Positions 15,679-23,696 of a stretch of 59,586 bases of DNA are shown piece after piece. The translations under genes were made by a program, and so were the position numbers. The notes beneath the pieces were generated by a model. That model did not search any database and was not told the DNA's origin. It saw nothing but the letters and a program-made list of their open reading frames with translations. Origin of the DNA: a virus; the IMG/VR virus record IMGVR_UViG_3300026536_000001, positions 1-59,586 of that record; one strand, given 5' to 3'. How positions within the stretch are numbered: the stretch's first letter is position 1; every line of letters begins with the position of its first letter.

Positions 15679-15861
15679 ATGCAAGCATTCGTCAACAGTC
15701 TCATTCGTCATTCGGCCACCACTCTGGGAGGCGCGTTGGTCTCTCACGGCTATCTGGCTGCCGATCAAGCCCAACTCGGTATTGGCGCGTTGATCACCCT
15801 CGGTGCCGTCGCGTGGTCCATTTTCGACAAAGTGTCCACCTCCAAAGCCCTGTCCGCATGA
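15679..15861 (+). CDS. Holin, Pam3-gp28-like
   Basis: 60 residues from ATG 15679, with AGGAAAGGA upstream. It matches the pattern of small Pam3-gp28-type putative holins: a short amphipathic N-terminus (VNSLIRHSATTLGGALVSHG), a linker (YLAADQAQ) and a hydrophobic second segment (LGIGALITLGAVAWSIF). It should form inner-membrane lesions that release endolysin. An in-frame ATG at 15625 would add 18 residues, which could be a dual-start inhibitor form. Followed by a lipoprotein gene overlapping by ATGA. Confidence 0.75.
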   Translation: MQAFVNSLIRHSATTLGGALVSHGYLAADQAQLGIGALITLGAVAWSIFDKVSTSKALSA

Positions 15862-16130
15862 AACGCCGGGCCGGAGCCGCGGTGCTGGCCTTGGGCCTCG
15901 TTCTATCCGGGTGCTCGAAACGGATCGATGTCCAGTCCCCGCACCTGACCGTGACCGCCAGCGACCGCATCTCGGATGTGTTGAAGAGTGATCTTCCCGC
16001 CGCCGAGAAGGTTCAGGTCATCCACGATATATTGGATCGCGAACAGTCCAAAGGCCAGAACTGGACGAGTTCGTGGAAGGAAACTCTGGCTTGGCTATCG
16101 ACAGTCGCGACCCTCGCGATCCGGCACTGA
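15858..16130 (+). CDS. Small lipoprotein (spanin candidate)
   Basis: 90 residues with a lipoprotein signal: basic MKRRAG, hydrophobic AAVLALGLVL and lipobox LSGC, so Cys at about residue 19 would be acylated. The mature part is helical (AAEKVQVIHDILDRE). Its coupling to the holin gene suggests a lysis role such as an outer-membrane spanin subunit, but it is larger than typical Rz1 proteins and not proline-rich. Lipobox processing to the outer membrane would imply a diderm host. Confidence 0.6.
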   Translation: MKRRAGAAVLALGLVLSGCSKRIDVQSPHLTVTASDRISDVLKSDLPAAEKVQVIHDILDREQSKGQNWTSSWKETLAWLSTVATLAIRH

Positions 16131-16156
16131 TCGTGGCTATTATCTGGGAGGCACGG

Positions 16157-16360
16157 ATGCCTTTAGAAGACTTTCAACCCACACCCATCGGTGTCGCGTT
16201 GGCGGCGATCATCGCTTGGTTTGCGAAACGATATGCCGCCACCGTCGATCGCGATGTCGCTAGGCTGGATGCGCGAATCGATCATCTCGAACAGCGTCTA
16301 TCCGAAAGCGAGTGCCTGGTCATCCGGAAGGTGAGTCATCATGCGGAAAGCAAAGTGTAG
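16157..16360 (+). CDS. Membrane-anchored coiled-coil protein, 67 aa
   Basis: ATG 16157 preceded by GGGAGG. One transmembrane segment (GVALAAIIAWFAKRYA) followed by a charged coiled coil (ARLDARIDHLEQRLSESE). This N-terminal anchor plus coiled coil is the layout of inner-membrane spanins and of XhlA-like lysis proteins. Together with the lipoprotein it could bridge the membranes. Confidence 0.6.
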   Translation: MPLEDFQPTPIGVALAAIIAWFAKRYAATVDRDVARLDARIDHLEQRLSESECLVIRKVSHHAESKV

Positions 16361-16430
16361 TCTTGCTGGACGGGTCGCCATCGGCTGCCTCCGGCTGATC
16401 TTGATCTTGATCCGGATGCGCCTGCGATAA
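16341..16430 (+). CDS. Tiny hydrophobic peptide, 29 aa (tentative)
   Basis: ATG 16341 with AAGGTGAG six bases upstream, overlapping the previous gene out of frame. It encodes a basic, isoleucine/leucine-rich peptide (GCLRLILILIRMRLR at its end). The strong ribosome site is the only support; it may not be a gene. Confidence 0.3.
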   Translation: MRKAKCSLAGRVAIGCLRLILILIRMRLR

Positions 16431-16696
16431 GCTTTATACGGTATAGGTCCGGTGTTGGATTCCCCGCCCACGCCGCCGCCCAGGTGCCTGTCTTGGGGGC
16501 TTTCCCATAAAGGGAACGGCAGATCGTCGCGGACAACACTGCCGCAAGCCCCCACAGGTTCATTGAGTATGTATCGACTTCGCCCCGATTCGCCTCACCT
16601 CGCGTCGTTTCTCGAATTCGTCTCGACTCGCCTCAGCCCGCCGCGCGGCGGCTCATTCCACCACTCGTCTTCACGAAGGAGCACACTCGATTCTGT
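16431..16696 (+). repeat. Gap with pentamer-phased repeat array C
   Basis: Headers at 16573 (degenerate, ATCGA-CTTCG), 16611 (CTCGA-ATTCG) and 16664 (CTCGT-CTTCA) are 38 and 53 bases apart, with NNNCR pentamers between. The left part (16431-16570) shows no gene or repeat. The array orientation matches leftward transcription from the endolysin operon. Confidence 0.75.
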
Positions 16697-16882
16697 TTAC
16701 CGGAGCGCCTTTTTCCATGACTCCACCCGCTCTTTAGAAACCTCAATGGTGGTATGGTTGGTACGATTGTCTAGGCGTATCCAATAGCGCCTGCCATCAC
16801 CGGACCCCGTTTGATAGAGGGTTTGAACACCGGTTTTGAATATTCGTCTGGCCAATATCTGTCGCTGGATGGTTTCAACCAT
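16697..16882 (-). CDS. Small hypothetical protein, 61 aa
   Basis: Last gene of the leftward lysis operon; ATG 16882 overlaps the preceding 31-residue membrane peptide by eight bases. Beta-like middle (VQTLYQTGSGDGRRYWIRLD) and basic ends. Function unknown. Confidence 0.55.
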   Translation of the reverse strand: MVETIQRQILARRIFKTGVQTLYQTGSGDGRRYWIRLDNRTNHTTIEVSKERVESWKKALR

Positions 16883-16970
16883 AGATCCACCATACCAGCA
16901 GGTAATACACCGCGGCCGCGATCAGGGCCACTCCGATCATGGTCAGCCACTTCTCCAACAGACGGCTCAT
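16875..16970 (-). CDS. Single-span membrane peptide, 31 aa (holin/antiholin candidate)
   Basis: ATG 16970 overlaps the previous stop (ATGA). The sequence MSRLLEKWLTMIGVALIAAA continues into YYLLVWWIYG: a charged N-terminus and one hydrophobic span. Because it is coupled to the endolysin operon, it is a candidate pinholin, antiholin or accessory lysis peptide. Very short, so moderate confidence. Confidence 0.55.
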   Translation of the reverse strand: MSRLLEKWLTMIGVALIAAAVYYLLVWWIYG

Positions 16971-17236
16971 TCCTCGACTCCCCCGAGGTGATTGTTGTGC
17001 CGGTCTATTGTTTCTTCGACCGGCTCCTGGGATCGATAGAGGGCGTCTTGAATCTTTCCGGCGTGTTCCCCGATCTCCTTCATCCGTACGATCACGATCT
17101 GGATCAGCCCCTCAATTGCCGATCCTGGCTTCACGGGATGCCTGCGGATGACACCAGGAAGGTGTTTGGCCGATACCTCCACCGCTTTGAGTGTGTCCGC
17201 TAAAGATTGAAGAGCGCTGCGGAACTGGTGATTCAC
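16967..17236 (-). CDS. Helical hypothetical protein, 89 aa
   Basis: Helices RSALQSLADTLKAVEVSAKH and GLIQIVIVRMKEIGEHAGKIQ. Starts with an ATGA overlap with the preceding gene and ends in another, so it is firmly inside the endolysin operon. No family recognised. Confidence 0.6.
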   Translation of the reverse strand: MNHQFRSALQSLADTLKAVEVSAKHLPGVIRRHPVKPGSAIEGLIQIVIVRMKEIGEHAGKIQDALYRSQEPVEETIDRHNNHLGGVEE

Positions 17237-17481
17237 GGGATTTCCAGCCTGATCAACTGTTCCAGGAGTTGAGTCGCCACTTCACGATCGCCGCGCGAGA
17301 CGATGGCCTGGAGTTGCTCCCGGAACAGATGGGCGTCATTGCGGCAACAGAGGAAACCGATACGGAACCAGAAGCTCCCGTCATCAGGAGCCTCCATGAC
17401 GGTACCGACGGCTTCCATGAGTGTAGCGTTCAGGATCGAATCCCTCAACTTGTCCAGATGATTCACGATATTTCCACCCAT
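17233..17481 (-). CDS. Helical hypothetical protein, 82 aa
   Basis: ATG 17481 lies within the end of the previous gene. It begins MGGNIVNHLDKLRDSILNAT and ends EVATQLLEQLIRLEIP, mostly helical with FRIGFLCCRNDAH in the middle. A longer upstream frame is antisense noise. Function unknown. Confidence 0.55.
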   Translation of the reverse strand: MGGNIVNHLDKLRDSILNATLMEAVGTVMEAPDDGSFWFRIGFLCCRNDAHLFREQLQAIVSRGDREVATQLLEQLIRLEIP

Positions 17482-17756
17482 TCGATATGAAGTGCTTCCT
17501 CCACCCGGATATTGCGGATCAGCTCCCCCTTCCCCATCAACTCCCTCAATCCATCGGCCTGTTCCCGAACCGACTCCTGATCCTCGGCTTCTCTTACAGC
17601 CCTCGTCCACCACGCCTCCGGTATGACGCTGGCGGGAACGATCGGTTCTTCCCAGTGGAAGGCTTCGGGATGGGAGATCGGGTTGACATACTCGAAGACG
17701 ACGCGATATTTGGTCACACCGTCCTCGTTCGACTTACAGCAGGCGGATAAAGCCAC
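17463..17756 (-). CDS. Hypothetical protein, 97 aa
   Basis: Overlaps the end of the endolysin gene by 43 bases. Beta-type first part (KYRVVFEYVNPISHPEAFHW) and a helical acidic second part. Function unknown; its position makes a lysis-related or membrane-associated role possible. Confidence 0.55.
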   Translation of the reverse strand: MALSACCKSNEDGVTKYRVVFEYVNPISHPEAFHWEEPIVPASVIPEAWWTRAVREAEDQESVREQADGLRELMGKGELIRNIRVEEALHIEWVEIS

Positions 17757-18109
17757 GTCACTCCGTCAGGTTTCGATAAATCCATATCCAGATGAATAAA
17801 GCTGAAGCCAATACCAACCCTTCTGAAACCTAACGCGATGGCATTTTCGACGATCACAAATCTTGTGTGACTATCCCTCGCTGTGATGTCAACTGCAAGG
17901 CCGTTTTCGTGCGAGGAGGAATCGACTCCTCCGACTTCTCGATTGTGTTCGGGTGTGCGATATCCACTACTGATGAAGAGTGGAAAGCCGCATTTGGACC
18001 GCAGCTCGTCGAGGAGCTTTACGAAATCGAGATTCATCTTCGAGCCGCTTCCAGGCGCATCTGGACTTGAGAATTCATCCGGTTGGAAATAGCGTATGCC
18101 TTCCCACAT
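17714..18109 (-). CDS. M15-family D-Ala-D-Ala peptidase endolysin
   Basis: 131 residues. Carries the zinc-site pattern of Peptidase_M15_3: SSHENGLAVDI with H67 and D74, and FIHLDMD with H106, plus SSGYRTPEHN at about 48-56. It cleaves peptidoglycan peptide cross-links. It has no signal peptide or cell-wall-binding domain, so it needs a holin, and the Pam3-gp28-like holin is on the opposite strand 2 kb away. First gene of a tightly overlapping leftward operon of six. A tail-associated lysin is less likely given this position. Confidence 0.85.
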   Translation of the reverse strand: MWEGIRYFQPDEFSSPDAPGSGSKMNLDFVKLLDELRSKCGFPLFISSGYRTPEHNREVGGVDSSSHENGLAVDITARDSHTRFVIVENAIALGFRRVGIGFSFIHLDMDLSKPDGVTWLYPPAVSRTRTV

Positions 18110-18164
18110 GCTGTCGATTCCTCCACCTTAGATTTGCCGGAGGCCGTTAGGGATTGGATAGATT

Positions 18165-18250
18165 CTCGGCTTCACCCCAGAACGGCTCGAAACGGCCCAC
18201 ATCGGCCCACATCGGCTCAGCGCGAAACGACCCTCGGCTTCATCCCGTCC
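18165..18250 (+). repeat. Pentamer-phased repeat array D
   Basis: Headers CTCGG-CTTCA at 18165 and 18233, 68 bases apart (13 pentamers plus three bases). All but one or two pentamers end CA or CG. It lies upstream of the leftward endolysin operon. Confidence 0.8.
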
Positions 18251-18278
18251 GGCCTCCGGTAAAATTCGCTTCCTATCC

Positions 18279-18303
18279 TAGCAAAAAATTGCTACGCTAG
18301 CAA
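18279..18303 (+). promoter_or_regulatory. TAGCAA operator cluster before the XRE gene
   Basis: TAGCAA (18279-18284) and TTGCTA (18289-18294) form a perfect inverted repeat with an AAAA centre; a third TAGCAA lies at 18298-18303, directly before ATG 18306. The layout suggests autoregulation by the downstream HTH protein. Confidence 0.6.
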
Positions 18304-18305
18304 GT

Positions 18306-18524
18306 ATGCCGTTGACCTCTCTAGCTTCGGCGGAGGAATCCGAGACGGGCGCGTTCTCACGTTTGAGCGTGGTCCTGCATCGTTGGCGTGCCATGAGCGA
18401 ACTCACCCTCAAGGAAGTCGCTGATGAGATTGGGATTTCCACCTCCACGCTATCGAGATTCGAGCGTGGAGAAATGCCGGATGGGGAAACTCTCCGGAAG
18501 ATATTGTTGTGGTTGATGGCGTAG
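18306..18524 (+). CDS. XRE-family HTH regulator, 72 aa
   Basis: A Cro-like domain occupies residues 20-72 (LTLKEVADEIGISTSTLSRF then ERGEMPDGETLRKILLW). It has no separate dimerisation domain. ATG 18306 has no usual Shine-Dalgarno site and sits on the operator repeats. It heads the rightward virion module, so it may switch late expression or repress its own promoter. Confidence 0.8.
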   Translation: MPLTSLASAEESETGAFSRLSVVLHRWRAMSELTLKEVADEIGISTSTLSRFERGEMPDGETLRKILLWLMA

Positions 18525-18549
18525 TATACTGCCGCTCTGAGGAGGACCT

Positions 18550-19041
18550 ATGCCTAAAGTTTCGTTGAGTTCTCAGACCGCCGAACGTGAACCGGAATCG
18601 AGCAAGACTGATCCGGAACCGCATCCCGAACCTCAACCCTCACCGTCTCCTACACCCGAAAAACGAACTGTTACCGACCCTTCCGCCGCTTTGGCCGAGC
18701 TCGGCAGGCATTTATCTCAAGCCCGCGATCCGGATGTGGCCGCGCTCCAGAGGGCGCGAGGCGAGAAGGGTTGGGTTCATCTTACGTTTAGTGGCTTCTC
18801 GCCAGATGATACCGGAGTCTCTTTGCACCGCCAGTTCGCTGGAAAGATTTCTGCTCGCCGCTCCGACGGTATCTTAGTCACAATATCGGTTCCCACCCGT
18901 CGCACCGGCGATCCCAGCCGTATCGGTGTCGATCTGGTGAGCGCCTTCCAGCGGTTGGAGGAATACCGAGTATGCGCGTGTACGCCGACAGTCCCTTGTA
19001 CAGCCCACGTTCAAGAGCGGATGGCTGCCGCGAGAGGATAA
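18550..19041 (+). CDS. Hypothetical protein, 163 aa, proline-rich N-terminus
   Basis: ATG 18550 with GAGGAGGACCT upstream. Residues 1-45 are Pro/Glu/Ser-rich and probably disordered. A folded part follows with GWVHLTFSGFSPDDTGVSLH and SRIGVDLVSAFQRLEEY; the C-terminus has CACTPTVPCTAH, a possible zinc clip. Position ahead of the packaging genes, function unknown. Confidence 0.65.
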   Translation: MPKVSLSSQTAEREPESSKTDPEPHPEPQPSPSPTPEKRTVTDPSAALAELGRHLSQARDPDVAALQRARGEKGWVHLTFSGFSPDDTGVSLHRQFAGKISARRSDGILVTISVPTRRTGDPSRIGVDLVSAFQRLEEYRVCACTPTVPCTAHVQERMAAARG

Positions 19042-19045
19042 ACGG

Positions 19046-19801
19046 ATGCCTCTTCCTGAATTTCAGGCGTATAACGACTTGAATGGCCGTGAATGTTTAG
19101 ATATATTGCACAGTCGCTTTTTCGACCTTATCACTTCCATTCCGGAATTCCAGGAACGTTTCGCCCTCAAACGGGTCTGTCTCCGCCTCGAACTGACCAT
19201 CGATATCTGGGGCTCCGGTAAGAAGATCCTGCACGACAAGTTCGAGCTCCAATCCACCGCACCGCCTCCCCCGGATTTCGTTCCTATTGAAGCGGCCCAC
19301 ACGCTCACTGCCGACGTGGACGCCCGCTCGAACCCTCCCGATTTGGTGAGAGAAGAGCATGGCCTTCCCATTCCCACAGCGATTCGAAACTCCTCCGGAT
19401 TTTTAGCGGACGAGCCGGTCCCCTCCACGGTTCCTCCCAAGTATCCTCCGGCTCCTCCCCCCGATAAGTCCAAACTCCCAGCCAACCTTCCGAATCCGAA
19501 CGCCCGCCAGTTGGGTAAACGCCGTTACGCCGCTTTCGTCGAGCAAGACTACGGCTCCTGGGTGACCGGCGACCGTTCCAAGAACGAACCCCCGATCGTC
19601 GGTGCCGAAAAGATCGCGCTGACCGGCGCGGGTTCCGATCACGCTCCGGTTCAGCCCGACTTCCGGGCGGCCGACTTCCGCGACTTACCGGAAGAGAAGG
19701 TCCGTTCCATCGTCGAGGATACCCTCTCCCGCGGGCAGAGGGTGGACGCGGACCTCTCCCGGCAGCAGCAACCTCTTCCCGATGAAGGAGGGACGGAATA
19801 A
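19046..19801 (+). CDS. Hypothetical protein, 251 aa
   Basis: N-terminal helical region (ECLDILHSRFFDLITSIPEF), then a proline-rich linker (PPKYPPAPPPDKSKLPANLP) and a charged C-terminus. Ends in a TAATG overlap with the next gene. Likely a virion-assembly or packaging accessory by position only. Confidence 0.65.
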   Translation: MPLPEFQAYNDLNGRECLDILHSRFFDLITSIPEFQERFALKRVCLRLELTIDIWGSGKKILHDKFELQSTAPPPPDFVPIEAAHTLTADVDARSNPPDLVREEHGLPIPTAIRNSSGFLADEPVPSTVPPKYPPAPPPDKSKLPANLPNPNARQLGKRRYAAFVEQDYGSWVTGDRSKNEPPIVGAEKIALTGAGSDHAPVQPDFRAADFRDLPEEKVRSIVEDTLSRGQRVDADLSRQQQPLPDEGGTE

Positions 19802-20250
19802 TGGCGATTGAAGAGAAGCTGGACCGGGTGATCTCTCTTCTCGAACAACTGGTCAACCTGGAGGACTTGAAAGAGCGCCGTCTGGCCGAGCGTGTTGCCG
19901 AGAAGCTCAAGCCCCCGGCCGGACCTAACGACGTGCCTTCGGCCCGTGGGGGGCCTAACGGACGAGCCGCTGTCCCGAATGCAGCCTTGCGCCAGCCCGA
20001 AGCTGAACGTCCTCCGCTTCGCCGCCGTTCCACTCTCTCCGACCTCACTCTCGCCGATCCTATTGACCAGGAACGGGCTCGTGCCGCTTCCGTCCAGTTC
20101 GCGATCGACAACATGACCGTTCCCTGGTCGGAAGCGCATATGCGCGCGGTTCTTCAATACGAACAGATGTTGCGTGACGAGTATGGTGAGGAAGCGGTCT
20201 TGAACCTGCCGTGGAATAAATTGTCAAGGGGGCCGGATGCCACCCGATGA
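19801..20250 (+). CDS. Coiled-coil protein, 149 aa
   Basis: Strong N-terminal coiled coil (EEKLDRVISLLEQLVNLEDL), a basic Pro/Arg-rich middle, and a helical C-terminal segment (AHMRAVLQYEQMLRDEYGEE). Coupled by overlap on both sides. Function unknown. Confidence 0.65.
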   Translation: MAIEEKLDRVISLLEQLVNLEDLKERRLAERVAEKLKPPAGPNDVPSARGGPNGRAAVPNAALRQPEAERPPLRRRSTLSDLTLADPIDQERARAASVQFAIDNMTVPWSEAHMRAVLQYEQMLRDEYGEEAVLNLPWNKLSRGPDATR

Positions 20251-20473
20251 TATCGGCTCCATTATCAGCGATATGAATAAGATCCTGGATAACTTGAAAG
20301 TACCCGCTTTGATGACCGTGAGCGAGTATCTCTTATCTATGGCGAAGCAACTGGAACGCGCGCAGAGGAATGACGATGTGGGCGAGTTCAAACGTCTGCT
20401 TCAGTCGGTTGAGAAGACTATCGCGGAGTTGTTGAAGTCCATCGATGGGGGAGAACCGGATGCCACACGCTGA
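20237..20473 (+). CDS. Small coiled-coil protein, 78 aa
   Basis: Starts 14 bases inside the previous gene. Long helices (VSEYLLSMAKQLERAQRNDD, LLQSVEKTIAELLKSI). The end GEPDATR mirrors the end PDATR of the previous protein, a sign that the overlapping start/stop segment has been duplicated. Function unknown. Confidence 0.6.
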   Translation: MPPDDIGSIISDMNKILDNLKVPALMTVSEYLLSMAKQLERAQRNDDVGEFKRLLQSVEKTIAELLKSIDGGEPDATR

Positions 20474-20690
20474 TCTCAGTCTCATTGTAAAAGACCTCCA
20501 GGAGTACGAACAGCAGCGCACTCAGATCGAAGTCTGCGGTATCTCCTCGGTCCAGCCCATCACCTGTATCGTTCTGAACGGCATCCCTCATTCCGGCGTG
20601 GCCACCCACGCCTGTACCAAGAGCCGCGATCACACGGGTCCAGAACTGTGCCAGTGCGCCTGCGGCTATAAGTGGCTGGGGAAGAAATAA
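20460..20690 (+). CDS. Small Cys-rich protein, 76 aa
   Basis: ATG 20460 overlaps the previous stop. The C-terminal HACTKSRDHTGPELCQCACG has one His-Cys pair and a C-x-C-x-C cluster suited to zinc. Ends in TAATG with the next gene. Function unknown. Confidence 0.6.
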   Translation: MPHADLSLIVKDLQEYEQQRTQIEVCGISSVQPITCIVLNGIPHSGVATHACTKSRDHTGPELCQCACGYKWLGKK

Positions 20691-21415
20691 TGCCCAAAGG
20701 TTCACCTCCCGGCCGCCCTTTCAAGAAAGGAGACATCCCGGCCACCAAAGGCAAGCACCAAGTCCGTGGCTATTATCCGGGAACCCGTAAGCAGCGGGAG
20801 AAGGCCCCGCCCCCTCCACCTCCGACCGAGGGTCAGATCATGGACTCCATCGTCCAGAAGTTGAAGGTCGCCGACTCTCCTCTCGCTGTGGCTTTCTCTT
20901 CGCTGGATGGCGGCTGGCGCAACTATATCCGGTACGTGATCCAGGCGGCAAAAGAGGGCGACACTGAGATGCAGCGGTTCATGAACGCGCTCAATGGTCT
21001 TTCCGCACGCGAACGGTTGACGGTCTCTCCCGAAGATGTCTGTGATATGGCTGGTGTAAGTGTGGAGGATCTGATCGGGGCGGTCCTGCCGTTAATTTGG
21101 CGCTACTCCCGCTTGAGAAGTTCCATCGTTGCGGCCACTCACGATCCGGTCGTCCTCCGAACCACAGCGGCGTATGCGATGCGTCCGGATAATCAGCACG
21201 ATCGCGAGATCTTCTTGAAGGCGACAGGAACATTGCCAATTCCGAAAGGCAGTGTGACGGCTATTTTTAATTCCGCTGGTTCTGGGCCTCCCCCTCCGAC
21301 CCCGGCAGGAATCCTTCCCCCGGTATCTTCAGACATTTCAGATATGGAAGCTCTCGACGATAAATTTTCAGCTAGCAACCCCCTTGACACATCATCCAGT
21401 TCGGATGAGAATTGA
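20690..21415 (+). CDS. Candidate small terminase subunit, 241 aa
   Basis: The N-terminal GRPFKKGDIPATKGKHQ resembles the basic lead of phage DNA-binding packaging proteins. A helical middle with an HTH-like stretch (SPEDVCDMAGVSVEDLIGAV) and a Pro/Ser/Asp-rich tail follow. It lies immediately before TerL, the normal TerS slot. No clear family match, so the role is inferred from position and HTH. Its stop TGA is part of the header of the following repeat array. Confidence 0.5.
   Translation: MPKGSPPGRPFKKGDIPATKGKHQVRGYYPGTRKQREKAPPPPPPTEGQIMDSIVQKLKVADSPLAVAFSSLDGGWRNYIRYVIQAAKEGDTEMQRFMNALNGLSARERLTVSPEDVCDMAGVSVEDLIGAVLPLIWRYSRLRSSIVAATHDPVVLRTTAAYAMRPDNQHDREIFLKATGTLPIPKGSVTAIFNSAGSGPPPPTPAGILPPVSSDISDMEALDDKFSASNPLDTSSSSDEN
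21384..21412 (+). promoter_or_regulatory. Putative promoter upstream of terL
   Basis: TTGACA (21384-21389), 17-base spacer, GAGAAT (21407-21412): perfect -35, weak -10. Located inside the end of the upstream gene, facing terL. Confidence 0.4.
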
Positions 21416-21531
21416 AGCCGAGAGGCGAAGCGCCGCGTGCCGTCGTGGGACGTAGTGACGTGAAGCGCCGTGAGCCGCGCTGGCGTGTTGTGCCGTGACG
21501 TGAACCGCAGTGGGGTGAGACGAATTCGAGT
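21413..21531 (-). repeat. Pentamer-phased repeat array E
   Basis: On the minus strand, headers start at 21530 (CTCGA-ATTCG) and 21422 (CTCGG-CTTCA), 108 bases apart: 21 pentamers all ending CA or CG plus the triplet CCT. On the mRNA strand it begins exactly at the stop codon of the candidate small terminase (TGA AGCCGAG). Confidence 0.85.
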
Positions 21532-21542
21532 CCTGACCTGCG

Positions 21543-23696
21543 ATGTACAGCGAAAAAGTCACACAAGCCAAGATCGCGTTCGCGTTGAGGACCGGCTTCT
21601 TGAAAACGGAGCCGGTCTTCCACACCCGCAGCGAGTGTGATGCCGCAGTCTCCCACCTGAAGTCCAACTGGGACGAAGACTCACAGACCTGGAAGCGTGA
21701 GTTAACTCGCGAAGAGATCGCGTTTATAAAAAACGAAAGGTTTCTCTGTCGCGTCAGTTATAATTATTGGAAAACGCGGTACTGCTGGATCAAGTCCCGT
21801 GAAGATAAGCCCATCCGTTACACTCCATGGGTTAGTCAAACAATTCTGACAGACATATTTTCCGAGCACGAGATCGAAGGCATCGCGATCGAGTTACAGG
21901 CACTTAAGGCTCGACAGCTCGGAGTCTCCCGCGAAGTCTCTCTGGCGCAGCTCCATAGAGTTCAGTTCTTCAGTCACATCAACGCCATGATGGCTTCCTC
22001 TGCTCCAGCAAAGACGGCGAAACTCGGCGATATGTTAGCCTTCACGTTGGGTTATCAGCCGCACTGGTTACTGCCTCGTTTCGCTTTCGGCCCCCGTGAG
22101 CAAGCCCAGCACTTCGGCGGGGAGTGGTTCGAGCTAGAGACAGGCTCCTCACTCACACTCCAGTCCGGATCTCAAGTCACTGGTATCGCCCGCGGCACAA
22201 CCCCTACCGTTATTCATATTAGCGAGCTTGCCGAGTTCGAGTACCAAGGTCTCGGCCCCGAAGAAGTCATCGACTCATCTTTATTCCGCGCAGTCCATCC
22301 CTCCGCTCGTGTCTTCATGGTTCTGGAATCCACCGCACTAGGCCAGTTCAATTGGTGGCACAAGAAGTGGCTCTCCTCCAAGTCCGGCTGGCCGACACGC
22401 CGCTCCCGCCTGCGTCCGGTCTTCCTTCCATGGTTTACCGGAAGTGCGCGTTTGGGCTATATATACCCAGAACAAGGATTTTTGGACCGCTCTCCCGTCC
22501 CCGCCAACTACTCTCCCGCACTCTGGGCTCTCGAACACGCCAAGCGAGCCGAAGATTACGTCAAGTCGAACGATACTCTGCGGGCGTACATGGGAAGCAA
22601 CTGGACGATGCCTCGCGAACAAATCTGGTTCTACGAAGTCGAGCGCCAGCAAGCCGTTAACGAAAATCGCTTGAATAAATTTTTTCAAGAGATGCCAAGT
22701 AGTGATGACGAGGCTTTTCAAAGTACGAACGTCTCGGTCTTCTCCACTGAAACCATCACCGCGCACCGCGACCGCACCCGCGCTCCACTCGGCGTCTACG
22801 GCTTGATCGGCCCGGATATGTCCCCCCGCACGGTCCTCTTCTCCCGCGCTCACATCGATCCCAACTCTAAACCGATTGTGATCGATTATCCGTGGGGCGC
22901 TCACCCGCACCAATACGAACTGGTCCCTCTACGCTGGGACGGTTACGCGACCGATGACGGTTTAGACAAACTCTACATTTGGGAGATGCCCGAAGACGGC
23001 CAGATCTACGGCCTCGGTGTGGACACCGCCGACGGTATAGGTAAGGACCGCTCAACCATAGAGGTATTAAGAAAAGGCTCTCCTCTTCAACGGGCGGGTC
23101 AGTGTGCGGAGTTCGCCTCGGATAAGATCAACGCTTTGGACTTGACCCCATACATGATGGCTTTGGGAGCTCTCTTCAGTGTCAAAGACACGGATGGGAA
23201 TCGTCGTCAGTGCCGTGCGGCGATTGAATGCCGGGGCAAGGGTGATCTCTCCCAATTGGGCATGAGAATCGATGGCTGGAGAAATTTTCACCCTTGGCAA
23301 CGTATTGATTCTAAAACCATTTCTCCCGACAAAGTAAGCAAGTTAGGGGTATTTACAAACGAATGGTTTCGTCAATCGATTCAAGAATATCTGGTGAAAT
23401 TCCTTCGCGATGAAGAGGTTGAAATTCTCTCGCCGTTCCTTGTGAGTGAAATGCAGTCCCTTGAGTCTCGTGAGGACGTGCAGAGCTTCCGCGCGACATA
23501 CGGCGGCCACGATGACAGAGTGATGTCGCTCGGTTTTATCCTCATTTCGTTATATCAGTACGAGCCCAATCGTCCTGTTGCTGCACTGACACAGACGAAG
23601 CAATCGCGGGGGCAAGTTCGATTTGAACGCAAATACGCTTCCTGGCGACCCAACGATCAGGAGCGCCTGACTACTTTAGATGACGCCAGCGTATGA
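21543..23696 (+). CDS. terL: Terminase large subunit
   Basis: 717 residues. N-terminal ATPase with VIHISELAEF (about 222-231) as the Walker B/coupling segment and FMVLESTALGQ as motif III-like. The C-terminal RNase H-type nuclease has GVDTADGIGKDRST at about 490 and GGHDDRVMSL at about 655, placing the acidic residues for two-metal cleavage. It cuts concatemers and drives DNA into the prohead with the portal. The Walker A loop is divergent. ATG 21543 lacks a Shine-Dalgarno site; the array header ends 12 bases upstream. Confidence 0.9.
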   Translation: MYSEKVTQAKIAFALRTGFLKTEPVFHTRSECDAAVSHLKSNWDEDSQTWKRELTREEIAFIKNERFLCRVSYNYWKTRYCWIKSREDKPIRYTPWVSQTILTDIFSEHEIEGIAIELQALKARQLGVSREVSLAQLHRVQFFSHINAMMASSAPAKTAKLGDMLAFTLGYQPHWLLPRFAFGPREQAQHFGGEWFELETGSSLTLQSGSQVTGIARGTTPTVIHISELAEFEYQGLGPEEVIDSSLFRAVHPSARVFMVLESTALGQFNWWHKKWLSSKSGWPTRRSRLRPVFLPWFTGSARLGYIYPEQGFLDRSPVPANYSPALWALEHAKRAEDYVKSNDTLRAYMGSNWTMPREQIWFYEVERQQAVNENRLNKFFQEMPSSDDEAFQSTNVSVFSTETITAHRDRTRAPLGVYGLIGPDMSPRTVLFSRAHIDPNSKPIVIDYPWGAHPHQYELVPLRWDGYATDDGLDKLYIWEMPEDGQIYGLGVDTADGIGKDRSTIEVLRKGSPLQRAGQCAEFASDKINALDLTPYMMALGALFSVKDTDGNRRQCRAAIECRGKGDLSQLGMRIDGWRNFHPWQRIDSKTISPDKVSKLGVFTNEWFRQSIQEYLVKFLRDEEVEILSPFLVSEMQSLESREDVQSFRATYGGHDDRVMSLGFILISLYQYEPNRPVAALTQTKQSRGQVRFERKYASWRPNDQERLTTLDDASV

